A stretch of DNA of 64,000 nucleotides from Proteromonas lacertae (lineage: Eukaryota > Sar > Bigyra > Opalinata > Proteromonadidae), in assembly GCA_002245135.1 (NCBI GenBank), contig NGBS01001172.1, positions 62,001 to 126,000 on the forward strand, read 5' to 3'. Position 1 is the stretch's first letter; each line of letters opens with the position of its first letter. A model generated the notes under the pieces. That model worked only from the letters and a program-made list of their open reading frames with translations. It ran no database searches and had not been told where the DNA came from. The position numbers and the translations under genes are program-made. This document shows positions 48,233 through 59,270 of the stretch, piece after piece.

Positions 48233-51200
48233 ATGGCTCATTTATTCCAAAAGACGCTTTGGTTGGAAAGACCATGGGTTACATTGAAGTATGGTGGAAC
48301 AAGTGTTGCTACTCTCAAGAGCTGGAGTGGAATTTGTAATCATGTTAGAGATTTGTTAAGTACAAATCGTATATGGCTAACAGTTTCTGCAATTAGCCAA
48401 GTATATCAATTGTATATAATAATTTTAGGTAACAAATCACTTGGAACAAGCAATTAAAGAAAGTCTAAATAATAAAACAGAAGAGATTAATTTATCATCA
48501 TATAATTGGATAGTAGATAGACACAATCAACTGATTAGTGGTATATTTATTCCAAATAATTGTGTTAGAAGCAAATCTTGATACTGACAGTCCAGGTGTT
48601 CAAAACTGTTTTAAATTCTTAAAAGAATTGAAGAGACTACTAGAAGGTGTATATTTAACCAACGAAATCTCTCCAAAGTTACGAGCAAAGATATTATCAA
48701 TTGGAGAACTTTGTAGTTCAAATTTAGGCAAAGAAATACTTCATAAAACACTTAAGGAAGATGTATTATGGACAGATTCAAGGAAATTACTAATTAGTAA
48801 AACAAACAATAGTCAAACCAACACAATAGATGCTGATAGTTATTTAGAAGCAGATATTGAACCAAAATGTAAAAGTGAATATATTGAGAATAATATTGTG
48901 GAAAATAATAGTATAGTAATAAGTCAAGTATAAATTATATAATATATATTATTACATAGGGTTTTATCTGTAGTAATGCCAATGGTGAAACGTGTTTACT
49001 TGGAAGAGGAGGTAGTGATACATCTGCTAGTCTTTACAGTGTATTAATTAACGCCTGTAGATGTGAAATATGGACTGACGTTCATGGAATGTTCTCCAGT
49101 GATCCAAAGATAGTTACAGATGCATTATTAATCAAAGAAATATCTTATAGACAAGCACAAGAGCTAGCTACATTAGGTGCAAAAGTATTACATCCACGTT
49201 GTATTGGTCCAGTTTATATGTATAATATTCCCTTAGAAATAAGAAATACGTTTGATCCAAATACTGATAATAAAACAGTGATTTCTAATTTTGATAATAG
49301 TAATAATAAAAGTAAAATTATCGGTGTAGTAAGTAGGAAGAAATGTATTATCATTAATATATTAAGTAAATTCGTGGACCATAGTACACCTGGTTATTTA
49401 AAAGGTGTATTTAGTACAGTTCATAGTTTTGGTATTTCTGTTGATTTGGTTGCTACTTCTACATTCTCAGTAACTATTGTTATTGAACATATCCCTGGTG
49501 GTGGTGTTGATGGTATGATATTTAAAAGAATGTTACCATTGTTGGAGAATCATGGACAAGTTAGTTATATTTATCCAGTTTCCATTGTTTCAATAGTTGG
49601 ATATAAATTGAGATCTTGTTTGCCAAGGATAGGAAAAGCATTAAATGTATAATATATATATATATATAATATAATATAATAATGAAATAGATATTTCAAT
49701 CTTATAATATTCACTTATTAACTGAGTCATCTGAAGATTTGAATTTTTCATTTGTAGTTGAAGAAAGTATTTGTGATCAATTAGTTCAATTATTACACAA
49801 ACAATTCTTTCCAACGGATACTGCTACAAGTTCAGATAAAACATTTGGCTTGTCTTGGTCAAAACTCCACAATATAGGAAGTATATAAAAATATATAATA
49901 TATTATTATTTATTTATTTTATTTTATAGAAGAAACTGATTTTTCACCTTTACCATCTCCAACTCCTACTATCTCTAATAATCTCTCTATTTGTTCAACA
50001 CCTCGTTCACCTGATTTTATAGACAGTGAATCAGAAACTCCACGTCCAAATGCATCTGATTGGAATAATACTCAGAATAATAACAGATATAAGTCAGAAT
50101 GGTGGTGTGATGGTGATATGAGAGATACTATATTAGAGATTGGTAAAGATAAATTACCACATTATATATATAATTTACCTGTTATTGAGAGTGAAGTATC
50201 TTATTTAAAGTCTTCTTTAGTGAATGTGGATGAGATTTATTATTCAGTTAAAGCAAATTCACATCCAAGGATTATTAAACTATTAGATAAATTGGTATAT
50301 ATATATATATATATATATATATAATGATTATTATTTATATATTTAATAGAATGTTCATTTTCAATGTAATACATACGAACAAGTTCAATATCTTTTATCA
50401 TTATTACCACATTCAAAGATTCTATTTACTCCATTCATGAATCCTATAGAAAATATCAAAAATGTACTTCTTTTAAATAAGAATGTTGAAATAGCTATTG
50501 ATTCAATAGATACACTATTAGAAGTACAAAAACTACAAGAAGAGAATAAAGATAATGAGAAATTGAATAATTTATCATTCGCTATAAGAATCAATTGTAT
50601 TGATGATCCAATATATGCTGGTGTTCCATTATCCAAAATAAATGAATTATTTGAATTAATAGAAAAGATGAATATCACAATAATCGGTTTACATACGCAT
50701 ATACCAAGTAAATTATATAACAATGATACTTATTCTAATATAAGCAAAATATTTATAGATATAATCAAATCTCATAAAGATAATATGAAATTAAAATGGG
50801 TAAGTTTAGGTGGTGGTTTATCAGTATATACTGGTTGGGATTCATCGAAAAGATCTTCAATTTTAGATATTCAAAGAATAGAAATGGCTGTTACACTATT
50901 CAAATCACAATTAATAAGTTATTTTCCAAAATGTCAAATTAGAATTGAACCTGGAAAATATATTGTAGCAAAAAGTGGAATTTTTATTTCTTCTGTTGTT
51001 TCTATTCAACAGAGAGGTCAGAAGAGATATATTGCATTGAATACAGGTATTAATAACTTTGTCAATACAATGTACTTAAATGAATACCATACAGCTCACA
51101 ATTTAACAAAATGGAGTTCATCTTCGATTGAAAGTAGTGAATCGAATGATAATACGAAGTTTCAAGTGTATCAAGTGATTGGTAATAATGAGGATAATCA

Positions 51201-51363
51201 AATATTGGCTAGTGATAGACTATTCCCAATGGATACTTCTGTGAATGATATAATCATAATGGAGCATAGTGGAGCGTATTGTAGCGTGTTTAAATCAAGA
51301 TACTGTATGAGTACAGCTTCAGATGAAATATGTTTGAATGATTATGGTGAAATTCTTAGTTAA
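48233..51363 (+). CDS. Bifunctional aspartokinase / diaminopimelate decarboxylase
   Basis: One gene encodes the first and last enzymes of the DAP lysine pathway. The N-terminal half is aspartokinase: TLKYGGTSVATLKS, GETCLLGRGGSD, DVHGMFSSDPKIV and ATLGAKVLHPRCIGP, with an ACT-type regulatory region (GYLKGVFSTVHSFGISVDLV). A Ser/Pro/Thr-rich linker follows. The C-terminal half is a PLP-dependent decarboxylase: IYYSVKANSHPRI with the PLP lysine, LHTHIPS, SLGGGLSV, IRIEPGKYIV and SGAYCSVFKSRY. The usual CESxD motif is replaced by NNEDNQIL, so the cysteine is absent. Seven or so introns, some TA-rich, show it is a settled nuclear gene. The order and GMFS-DP style match the Xanthomonas-type LysC-LysA fusion, suggesting bacterial origin. 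It implies lysine synthesis through DAP. Confidence 0.93.
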
Positions 51364-51731
51364 TGACATTTTAGTATATGTTTTCCCTCTTTTTGTATGA
51401 TGTGTAATAAGATTTATTATTATTGAGTGAGTATAAGCTGTTTTTGTGGTTTGTTTGAAATTGTCCAAAAATTAAAATAAAAATAGAGTGGTTTTAGAAA
51501 AGAGATTTGTCTGAGTTTGACACTGTCCGGTATTTGGGTGTAGGCTTAAATTGATTTCGAGGCTATATTGAAATACTTAGTCTATATAATAGGTGTAGTC
51601 CACATTATACTTGGTTCATTTTGGTATATTTTTATATGATCTAGATGTTTTTTATTGTCATTTTTACTGTTTTTCAATCTTTCTTGATTTATACTACACA
51701 TCTGAACATTTTTTTATATTTAATATAGGCA
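51364..51731. promoter_or_regulatory. Leader region of eL33
   Basis: 368 bp without coding sequence. It holds TAGGCTTAA at 51541-51549, related to the motif near other starts, and GAGGCTA soon after. A pyrimidine-rich stretch ending TTTAATATAG just before the ATG could be the acceptor of an intron in the 5' leader. Confidence 0.35.
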
Positions 51732-52144
51732 ATGTCAACTGAAAAGACCCAAAACAAACAAATCAACAGGTATATTATCTTTATTTTTATTTATTTATGA
51801 TAGATTATACTCAAGAGGTGTATTCTTAGGTTATCAAAGGTATTTTTGAATTGGTTTATTATTTTTTGAATAGAAACCGAGAAAGTCAACATTTAAAAAC
51901 CTGTTTAATCAAAATCGAAGGTGTAAACACAAAGAAAGACACTGAATACTATTTAGGTAAAAGAGTTGCTTACGTTTACAGAGCTAAGAACCACAAAACA
52001 GGAGGTAACTACAGAGTTATTTGGGGACGTGTTAGAAGACCACACGGTAATGGTGGTGTAGTAAGAGCATCATTCAATCCAACTTTACCACCATGCGCTA
52101 TGGGAAAACGTGTCAGAGTTATGTTATACCCAAGCAGAGTTTAA
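51732..52144 (+). CDS. RPL35A: 60S ribosomal protein eL33 (L35a)
   Basis: Three exons (51732-51769, 51804-51839, 51874-52144) encode 114 residues. Family text: RLYSRGVFLGYQR, KKDTEYYLGKRVAYVYRAK, GRVRRPHGNGGVVRASF and the C-terminus RVRVMLYPSRV. eL33 is an SH3-like-fold protein of the large subunit near the tRNA exit region. The length is normal. Codon use is cleaner (more GT and CC) than in its neighbours, as expected for a highly expressed gene. Confidence 0.97.
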
Positions 52145-52265
52145 GTTTAATTAATGCTGAGCCAAGTTATATTCATCTATTGTTTCTTTTAATGAGATTT
52201 AAAAATAAAACACACATAAAATTTACAATCATTTGTACAACATAATAGATTTAATTGTTTGTTAT

Positions 52266-53822
52266 TTACTCTTTCTTTTCTTTCCTCTCAGATTTAACCA
52301 TATAAACTGAAACAAAGTAAACTAATGCAAATGCAATATGTCCTCCAAATCTCAATTTCTTCCACACTAACCATGATGATTCAAGTGTTAATAATGCAAA
52401 AGAAACACTAAGATAATTGGTCATACTCAAAGTCATGAAGAAAGCAACAAAATTGTAAATTGCAACTAATACTTTATTATCTTTTACTTTTGGCCAAATC
52501 TTCTTATATTTAATTCTTTCGATATTTTGACAAATGGCGATAGAGATAAAGAACAAATAATAACCTGAATAAACGCCATGCCAAAATGAAGAAGTCAAAT
52601 AAACAGCCATCATACTGTTATTATTTCTAGAATAAACATAATTCTGCAACCAAACTTGAGTTCTAATATTCCAAGCTTTGCTTGCATCTTTAATAGTTGT
52701 TGGAACTTCAAAGGATAATGCTAGGCAGTTTTTAGCTTCATTCCATAGCGGTTCTCCGTTTTTATCATATCCTGAAAATCCAACTCCTCCAAGTATACTA
52801 CAGCCTTCGACCAAATACCATCCTAAGAAATATTTACTTCGATGGTTTAATGCAAAAGTTGGGAAAAATAATAAGAAATATTTAAATCCATTTAATTTCA
52901 AATATTCTGGAGAAATGATTTTTTCTACTGGGAAATAAGCAGCTCCAATTAAATACAATACAGCAGCAGATTAAACAATAACCTAAAGCTTGCATTGAAT
53001 AATACACTCTTTTAGCTGGAATTTGATGATTGCTGAATCTATATTCCATACCATCAATATATATTTTATATTCAACAGCTGGACCAGCTATACAAGTTGG
53101 GAAATAAAACACATAACCTAAATATTCAAATATAGATGGTAATTTTTGAATTGAATATTCTATTCTTCGTTTATATACAGCGTTGTCTTTTCTATTTGGA
53201 TCATCAGCTTTGTGTTGATTATCTGCTAAGTCTATAGTACCATCTGAATAGTTATAAGCTAATGAAGATAGTTTTATAACAATTACCATTAATGAACCTG
53301 ATATATCCATTCTCCATGATGCAAAATCAAAGAAATATCGATAAATATGACTATTTAATTTAAATATAATTATATATATATATATATATATATAATTATA
53401 CACAGATGTTAGACACGCCATATTGAATAGGATTATAACTTTTGGGCAGATATGACGAGGTAAAATTATCATCATTAAGTAAGATATTATTGCAACTAAT
53501 AAAGAGAAGATGTATTGTCTTCCACACAAACTTTGAATGATAATTATTCCATAGAAGAATGACAAAAAGTGTTTTAGTGTAATATTTTTGATTGTGGAAT
53601 GAAAATATGCTAACGGATAAGCAATTGCCATCAAAACAAAAAATTTCAACTATAGAGATATGATAATAAAAATAATACTTGATCTGATGGTAAACCTATT
53701 ACTGTTTCCATATTATCGAAGAAATCATCGATTATTTTGGGTTTAGCAAACACTGTATAATCGATAAGCTAAAATATAACATATGCAGGAAATACATCAT
53801 ATAATTTATTGACAAAATCCAT
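52266..53822 (-). CDS. MBOAT lysophospholipid acyltransferase (LPCAT/ALE1-like)
   Basis: Starts MDFVNKLYD at 53822, with about eight membrane helices. The MBOAT signature is present: SFWHGVYSGYYLFF with the catalytic histidine, preceded by ASKAWNIRTQVWLQNYVYSR carrying the conserved Asn-x-x-T/R and Y-x-R features. GVGFSGYDKNGEPLW matches the ALE1/LPCAT style. These ER enzymes re-acylate lysophospholipids (Lands cycle). At 52940-52985 the two halves lie in different frames. Either a 34-nt intron ending in CCCAG (not TAG) is used, or one base is extra; the +1 reading gives a more family-like helix (AAVLYLIGAAYFPVE). The C-terminal tail is basic (SERKEKKE), as in ER retention tails. Confidence 0.88.
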
Positions 53823-53834
53823 TTTAATTAAAGA

Positions 53835-53882
53835 TCAAGCCTAATGTCAAGTCAATCTTATAGCCAAACTCACATCAAGCCT
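53835..53882 (-). promoter_or_regulatory. Two AGGCTTGA motifs between the MBOAT and NAGA genes
   Basis: TCAAGCCT occurs at 53835-53842 and 53875-53882, both AGGCTTGA on the minus strand, in the 77-bp gap between divergent start codons at 53822 and 53900. Two copies in one short divergent gap repeats the pattern at 25620-25638. Confidence 0.5.
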
Positions 53883-53899
53883 TCTGGAACACAAAAAAG

Positions 53900-55251
53900 A
53901 TGAAAACTATCATTTTAATTCTTGCCTTAACCTGCTCAGTTTTTGCCCTCAACAATGGCTTGGCTTTAACACCACCGATGGTATAATATTCTCGTTATAT
54001 AATTGATAGGGTTGGTTATCCTGGGAATGGTATTTTGAATTAGCACTTATATTGTTAGGTTCAGATGTGAAGTTGATTGTAAAAAACACCCAACTGCATG
54101 CATTGATGAAAATTTATTTGTTTCTATGATTGATACATTAGTTAATGATGGTTGGTTAGAAGCAGGATATAGAGTAAATATTTTGTTTATGTATTTTTCA
54201 ATAGCAAATTAATATTGATGATTGTTGGATGTCTTCAGTCAGAAACGAAACTGGCTTTTTAACTGCTAATGCAACTCGTTTCCCAAATGGTATTCAATGG
54301 TTATCAAGATATGCACACAACAAATCAGTCGAATTAGGTATCTATGAAGATTTTGGAACATACACCTGCCAAGGTTATCCAGGTTCAATGGGATACATTG
54401 AACAAGATGCAGCTGTGTTTGCTGAATGGGAAACTGATAGTTTAAAACTTGATGGTTGTTACGCTCCAGTATAATTAATTTAATTCTATAATTTAGTTGG
54501 AAGCTATGCGTGATGGTTATACCAACATGTCAATTGCCTTAAATAAGACAGGAAGACCAATCTTATATGCTTGTTCATGGCCAGCTTATGAAGCATCAGC
54601 TCCATTCCCATATTTAGAACAAATCTGTAACTTATGGAGACCATACGATGATATTGAACATACATGGGAAAGTGTAAGTGATATTATCAGACAATGGGGA
54701 GATATGCAAACAAGGTATAGATATTTATAAATATAATTAATAATTTCTATAGATATGCTCCAGCTAATGGTCCAGGTCATTGGGTTGATCCAGATATGTT
54801 AGTCATTGGTTCAACAGGTGATGGATTAGGTCCAAACGAATACAAGTCACAAATGGCATTATGGGCAATGTTCGCAGCTCCATTATATATGAGTCACGAT
54901 TTAAGAAATACCAGTGAAGATGCTAGAAAGATATTAATGAATAAAGATATCATTGAAGTTGATCAAGATCCCTTAGGTGTTGCTGCTAGAATGTACTTTA
55001 GAAATGATGAACATGAAGTATGGGCAAGACCATTATTCAATGGTGATTGGGCTGTTGCATTATTCAATAAACAAGGAAAGACAATGAAAATTGAGTTTGA
55101 TCCTCATGATGTAGGTATTAATGTTAAAACTTCAATTACATTGAAAGATTTAGAAAAACATGAAGTTGTTGGTGAATTAAAACCAAAACAAACATGGAAG
55201 GTTGATGTAGAATCTCATGAAACAAAGATTTACAGAATCTCTTTCAATTAA
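53900..55251 (+). CDS. NAGA: GH27 alpha-N-acetylgalactosaminidase / alpha-galactosidase, lysosomal or secreted
   Basis: Starts with a signal peptide (MKTIILILALTCSVFA). GH27 landmarks: LALTPPMGW..SWE, INIDDCWM, FPNGIQWLS, SLKLDGCYA with the nucleophile Asp, then NGPGHWVDPDMLVIG with the acid/base Asp, ALWAMFAAPLYMSHDLR and VDQDPLG. The substrate-choice loop reads ACSWPAYE. Animal alpha-galactosidase has a Glu and Leu there (CEWPLY), while alpha-N-acetylgalactosaminidase has Ser and Ala (CSWPAY), so GalNAc-tolerant activity is predicted. QICNLWRPYDDI also follows the NAGA pattern. The C-terminal beta domain is complete. Five exons with short introns. Both activities may exist in one enzyme. 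Confidence 0.9.
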
Positions 55252-55366
55252 ATGTGATTTGAAGTTAAATTACTGATAAAATAAATGAAAATTGTTTTGT
55301 ATTGGGGATTATTCATTAAAAAAACAAATATAATGAGAGAGAGAATAGTATGAATTAATGTTATAA

Positions 55367-57317
55367 TTAATTATATTCTCTAGCAGTTTCACAACCATTA
55401 CCAGTATATCCATCAAAACAAGTACATAAACCAGTATTATAATCACATATACCACGACCACTACAATCAATGTGATAACTATCAAGTCCATTCTTAGATG
55501 ATGGACATTCTTTCAATGAACAATCTGGACCTCTAAATCCTTTATCACATTTACATGCCATTAATCTTGCTTCACCAAAACTATTACTAGTTCCAAATCC
55601 TTCATACTCTTTATCTTTATCATTATATAATTCAGTAGTTGAAACACATCTTCCTTTATCATTACAATTATTTGGACAACTTATTCTTTGACATGCATCA
55701 CCATCAAAACCTGGTAAACATTGACATTGTCCTGTAGTTCTATCACATTCACCTACACCACTGCATTCAACTGGAACATGTGAACCATCACCTACGAATT
55801 GGAATAAATATGAATAATGATTATGACTACTTTCACTGTTGAAATGATATGGTCTATTGAAGAATAATTGAACTTTTCCTTTTCCTGCTTCTACTATTTT
55901 ATAATCTCTAATTGTCAATTGAACTAAATGTGCATAACAACCATGATCTTCAACCCAAATTGTACTATCTCCTCCTCCAGATGGTGTAGCAGTAACACCA
56001 ACACCTGATTTATCTTCAACTTCTCTAGTGGTGATTAATCTAATAACATTGACATGAGCACCATAACTGATATATTGGAAGAATTCACCAAATGATTTTA
56101 ATGATTCATCAGGTTTCATATTTTTATAACAATTCAAACCAGGACAACTTTTACTAAAATCAATTATTACTGTGTCATTTAATTCATTATATACTTCAGT
56201 TGGATCAAATGTATTAGCATCTGTTATTACTGTTCCTAAGTTATCTTCAGATGCAAGTCCAGATGGTACAAAATATCCCAATGCAGATTCATAATTATTT
56301 TTACCTAAGTAATATTTACCTTCTACTTTACCCATTAAATGATATATTTCACTTGCTTCTAATGTTACATTTCTTCTTATATTGTATTTGTGACTATAAC
56401 CACCTTCTAATAAGAAACACTTATCATTTACACCATTATTATTCAACGATTCTGTTTCAATTTTTATACATTGGTTTGTATTAGTAACACATTTAACTCC
56501 ATATAATTTCCCTGTATATTGTATTACTTCAGATGACTCTGATTTAATACATCCAATCTTAACATCCAGTTTTTTATCATCTGGTAATGGTGTTGTTGTG
56601 GGTGTTGGTATTGGTATTTCATTTGAATTAAATAGATAATTAGTTAAAATCATACTCAAATCATGTCTTAATGTTACTTCACCTTTACTATTACCATTTG
56701 CCTTTGATAGTTGGAAGTTAACGAATAATGATAGATCTTTCCTAATATAATCAATATAACAATAAAGTTGATCCTTTTCTTCAGTTTCTTCAGAATCAAT
56801 ATCTAAAATACCATACAAATAATTCTTAGAATAATTGAGGATAGTATAAGCTTTTCTGAATAATCTCTTTGAGGATTTTGCATAACATGACATTGAACCA
56901 CCTAAACTGTAATCTTCCAATGCTGGATCAATTGCACTAACTTCCAATACTTCAATGTAACTCACATTTGGTAAATTAACACCACATTTATAACTATCAC
57001 CTGTTTCACCACAATTTCCAACTTTTTTCATTGTAAACTCTGGACCAGCGTTTTTATACCATTCATCAATGTCTGGTTTTGATGAGAATCCAAATGCTTT
57101 TGGACATGTTCCTAAAAATTAGCTTTAAAAATATACTTAGTGAACAATCTGGACCAGTATAAGTGAATTCATTAAAATAAGCACCATTCAAAGCCAATCC
57201 TGTCTGTTTGTAACAACTACAAGATCCATCACTGTTACACTTACCGTGACCACTACAATTGTTTGGGCATGCACACCAGCAAGCAATAAAATATAGGAAC
57301 AATATTCTAAGCTGCAT
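55367..57317 (-). CDS. Secreted EGF-repeat protein
   Basis: Two exons give about 630 residues with a signal peptide (MQLRILFLYFIACWCA). An N-terminal EGF-like module (CPNNCSGHGKCNSDGSCSC) and GPDCSL are followed by a 350-residue unrecognised beta-rich domain. Three C-terminal EGF-like modules follow, such as CDRTTGQCQCLPGFDGDAC and CDYNTGLCTCFDGYTGNGC. The pattern ECSG-x-G-x-CD-x-x-TG-x-C-x-C is common in protist surface or secreted proteins. No membrane anchor is visible at the C-terminus, so secretion or wall/matrix association is likely. The function is unknown. Confidence 0.8.
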
Positions 57318-57595
57318 TTAACCTCTTAAAAATAGAATTAAGAAAATAAAAGAATTCTATTGGTTAAAATCAAACGAAACGATTAAAAGTTTATTTTCTT
57401 CTTAGACTCTCACCAATCCACCGTTAATTAATAAAAATGTCATAATATTATTCAGTCATCAATGTTACACCATTTTATCAAGAAAAATTAAAGATATATG
57501 ATGATTATGTGTTAAATTCATTAAAATCTCGAATAATATCTTTAAAAAATATAAATAACATTAACTTTACAATGTAATTATTTCCCCCTATTTCT

Positions 57596-59089
57596 TCACT
57601 CCAAATCTGGCTGTCTCAATATCCCACCTTCTTGTGAAGATGATGAAGGTGGTTGTGGAACAACAGGCTGTGTAGCTGTATTACTCACTCCGCTATTATA
57701 ATTAGACATTCTACTAGCAACGTTCGATCTAGTTTCATCCACATCAGGACAAACTCCATTTATTCTAGCAAATAATAATCTCAATACTCTTTCTCTATCT
57801 TCCCAAGTCAAATCTCTCAAATCAATTTTATCTGATGGTTTTATAGGTATTCTAGATTCTTGATAAGCTTCTTCTCTAATTTGATTGGCTGTTTTTATCA
57901 TTGGGAATTTGGCTGTGTTATTTCTCATTGCTTCTTTTACTGATTTATTATAGTCATTTAACATTTCTTGATATCTATTTTGTCTTTCATGTAAAATTTC
58001 ACTTTTCACTTGATCTAATGCATCAATAAAGTATTGTTCTACTTCTGTACGTTGATCTAATATAGTTTGTGATAGTTGTCTTAATCCTTTTAATTCTTTA
58101 TTTTTTAGTTGAACTAAATGATGTAAACCATCAATTTCTATTCTTAGATCATCTTCAGATTTACGTTGTTTTAATTCAGCAACATTTTTTTCTCTCTATT
58201 CATAAAAATAGAATTATATTTAAATATAAAAAGAAAAAAAGAATAATATATATACTTGAAATTCATTATATTGCTCCTTCATCTTTGATTCAGTCTGGTG
58301 CAATCTCTCAGTTAAGTCTTTAATCTGCTGATTCTTCTTCAAACTTTCTTGAGCATATAAAGTCTCCTTCTCTTTACATATTGATAATTCACGAACTAAC
58401 TGTTTATTATTAGTATCTAATTCTAAATTAATTCTCTGTAATTCACCTGTTTGACCCATTTGAAACTTCAATTCTTCAGCCATTCGACGATTATCTGCTA
58501 CTATCTTTCTTGTATCAGCATCTAAGTTCTTTTGAGCTTCTACTCTTGCTTCACGTGATAAATCAACTAATTTCTTTTCTGTTTCTTTTTGGAGACGACT
58601 TAAATCTAATAAATGTTTTCTTTCTTCCTCTCTTAGATCTTTTTCGAATTGTATCTTTTGTTTTGCACAGGTTTCTCGTAGATTGGCTAATTCTGTTTCT
58701 ATTGATACTTTCATTTTTCTAAATTCTACTAAAGTTTCTAATTCATCTTGGGCTGCTGTTAATTGACGTTTTAGTTCATTTTGAATTTGTTCTGCATCTG
58801 CTTTAAGTTCTGCAATCTGCGCCTCATAAGATTCTTTTTGAGATTTTAAATTATTCATATTCTCAACCTGCAATTTTAAAATTTTATCATTAAGTGTATC
58901 GATTATGTTATCTTTCTTTTCCAATTCCAACTGAAAATAACCAACAAATTCATGAGTATCCTTTTGACCGTTCTCTTGTTCTCTCTTCAATCGAAAGTTC
59001 TCTTCTTTTAAATCTTCCACTCTATTCTGTAGAGTCAATAACTTATTGTCTTGTGTTTGATTACTAAATTTTTGAGCTATTTGATCCAT
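57596..59089 (-). CDS. BBOF1: Basal body-orientation factor 1 (BBOF1/CCDC176)
   Basis: Two exons (58257-59089 and 57596 to about 58196) give about 480 residues, nearly all coiled coil. Family-specific text is strong: TILDQRTEVEQYFIDALDQ, and IDLRDLTWEDRERVLRLLFA near the C-terminus, which parallel the ILDERTEVERFFLDAL and DLTWEQKEKVLRLLFA blocks of animal BBOF1. The ATG at 59089 is preferred over the in-frame ATG at 59143, because the promoter-like ACTTGGCTTGA lies between them. BBOF1 is an axonemal or basal-body protein needed for motile cilia orientation or stability. Its presence is the best evidence that this organism has motile cilia. Confidence 0.93.
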
Positions 59090-59124
59090 AATTTCAATTT
59101 TTGAATTTTGAAAAACCGAAAATA

Positions 59125-59136
59125 TCAAGCCAAGTT
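59125..59136 (-). promoter_or_regulatory. AACTTGGCTTGA promoter-type motif of BBOF1
   Basis: AACTTGGCTTGA on the minus strand ends 36 bp before the BBOF1 ATG. Distance and orientation are nearly the same as for the motif at 19188-19200 (37 bp before its ATG). Confidence 0.5.
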
Positions 59137-59270
59137 TTTTCAATTTTTTCTTTTTTTCTCATTATTATGAGGTTATAATTATAAAATAAACATATAAATC
59201 AATAGTCAATAAGCAATTAATAGTATAATAATAATAATAATATAATGTAGAATGATATTCAAATTTAACT

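Noticed and set aside
58510-58722. Plus-strand Leu/Phe-rich ORF
   Set aside because: Antisense to the BBOF1 coiled coil.
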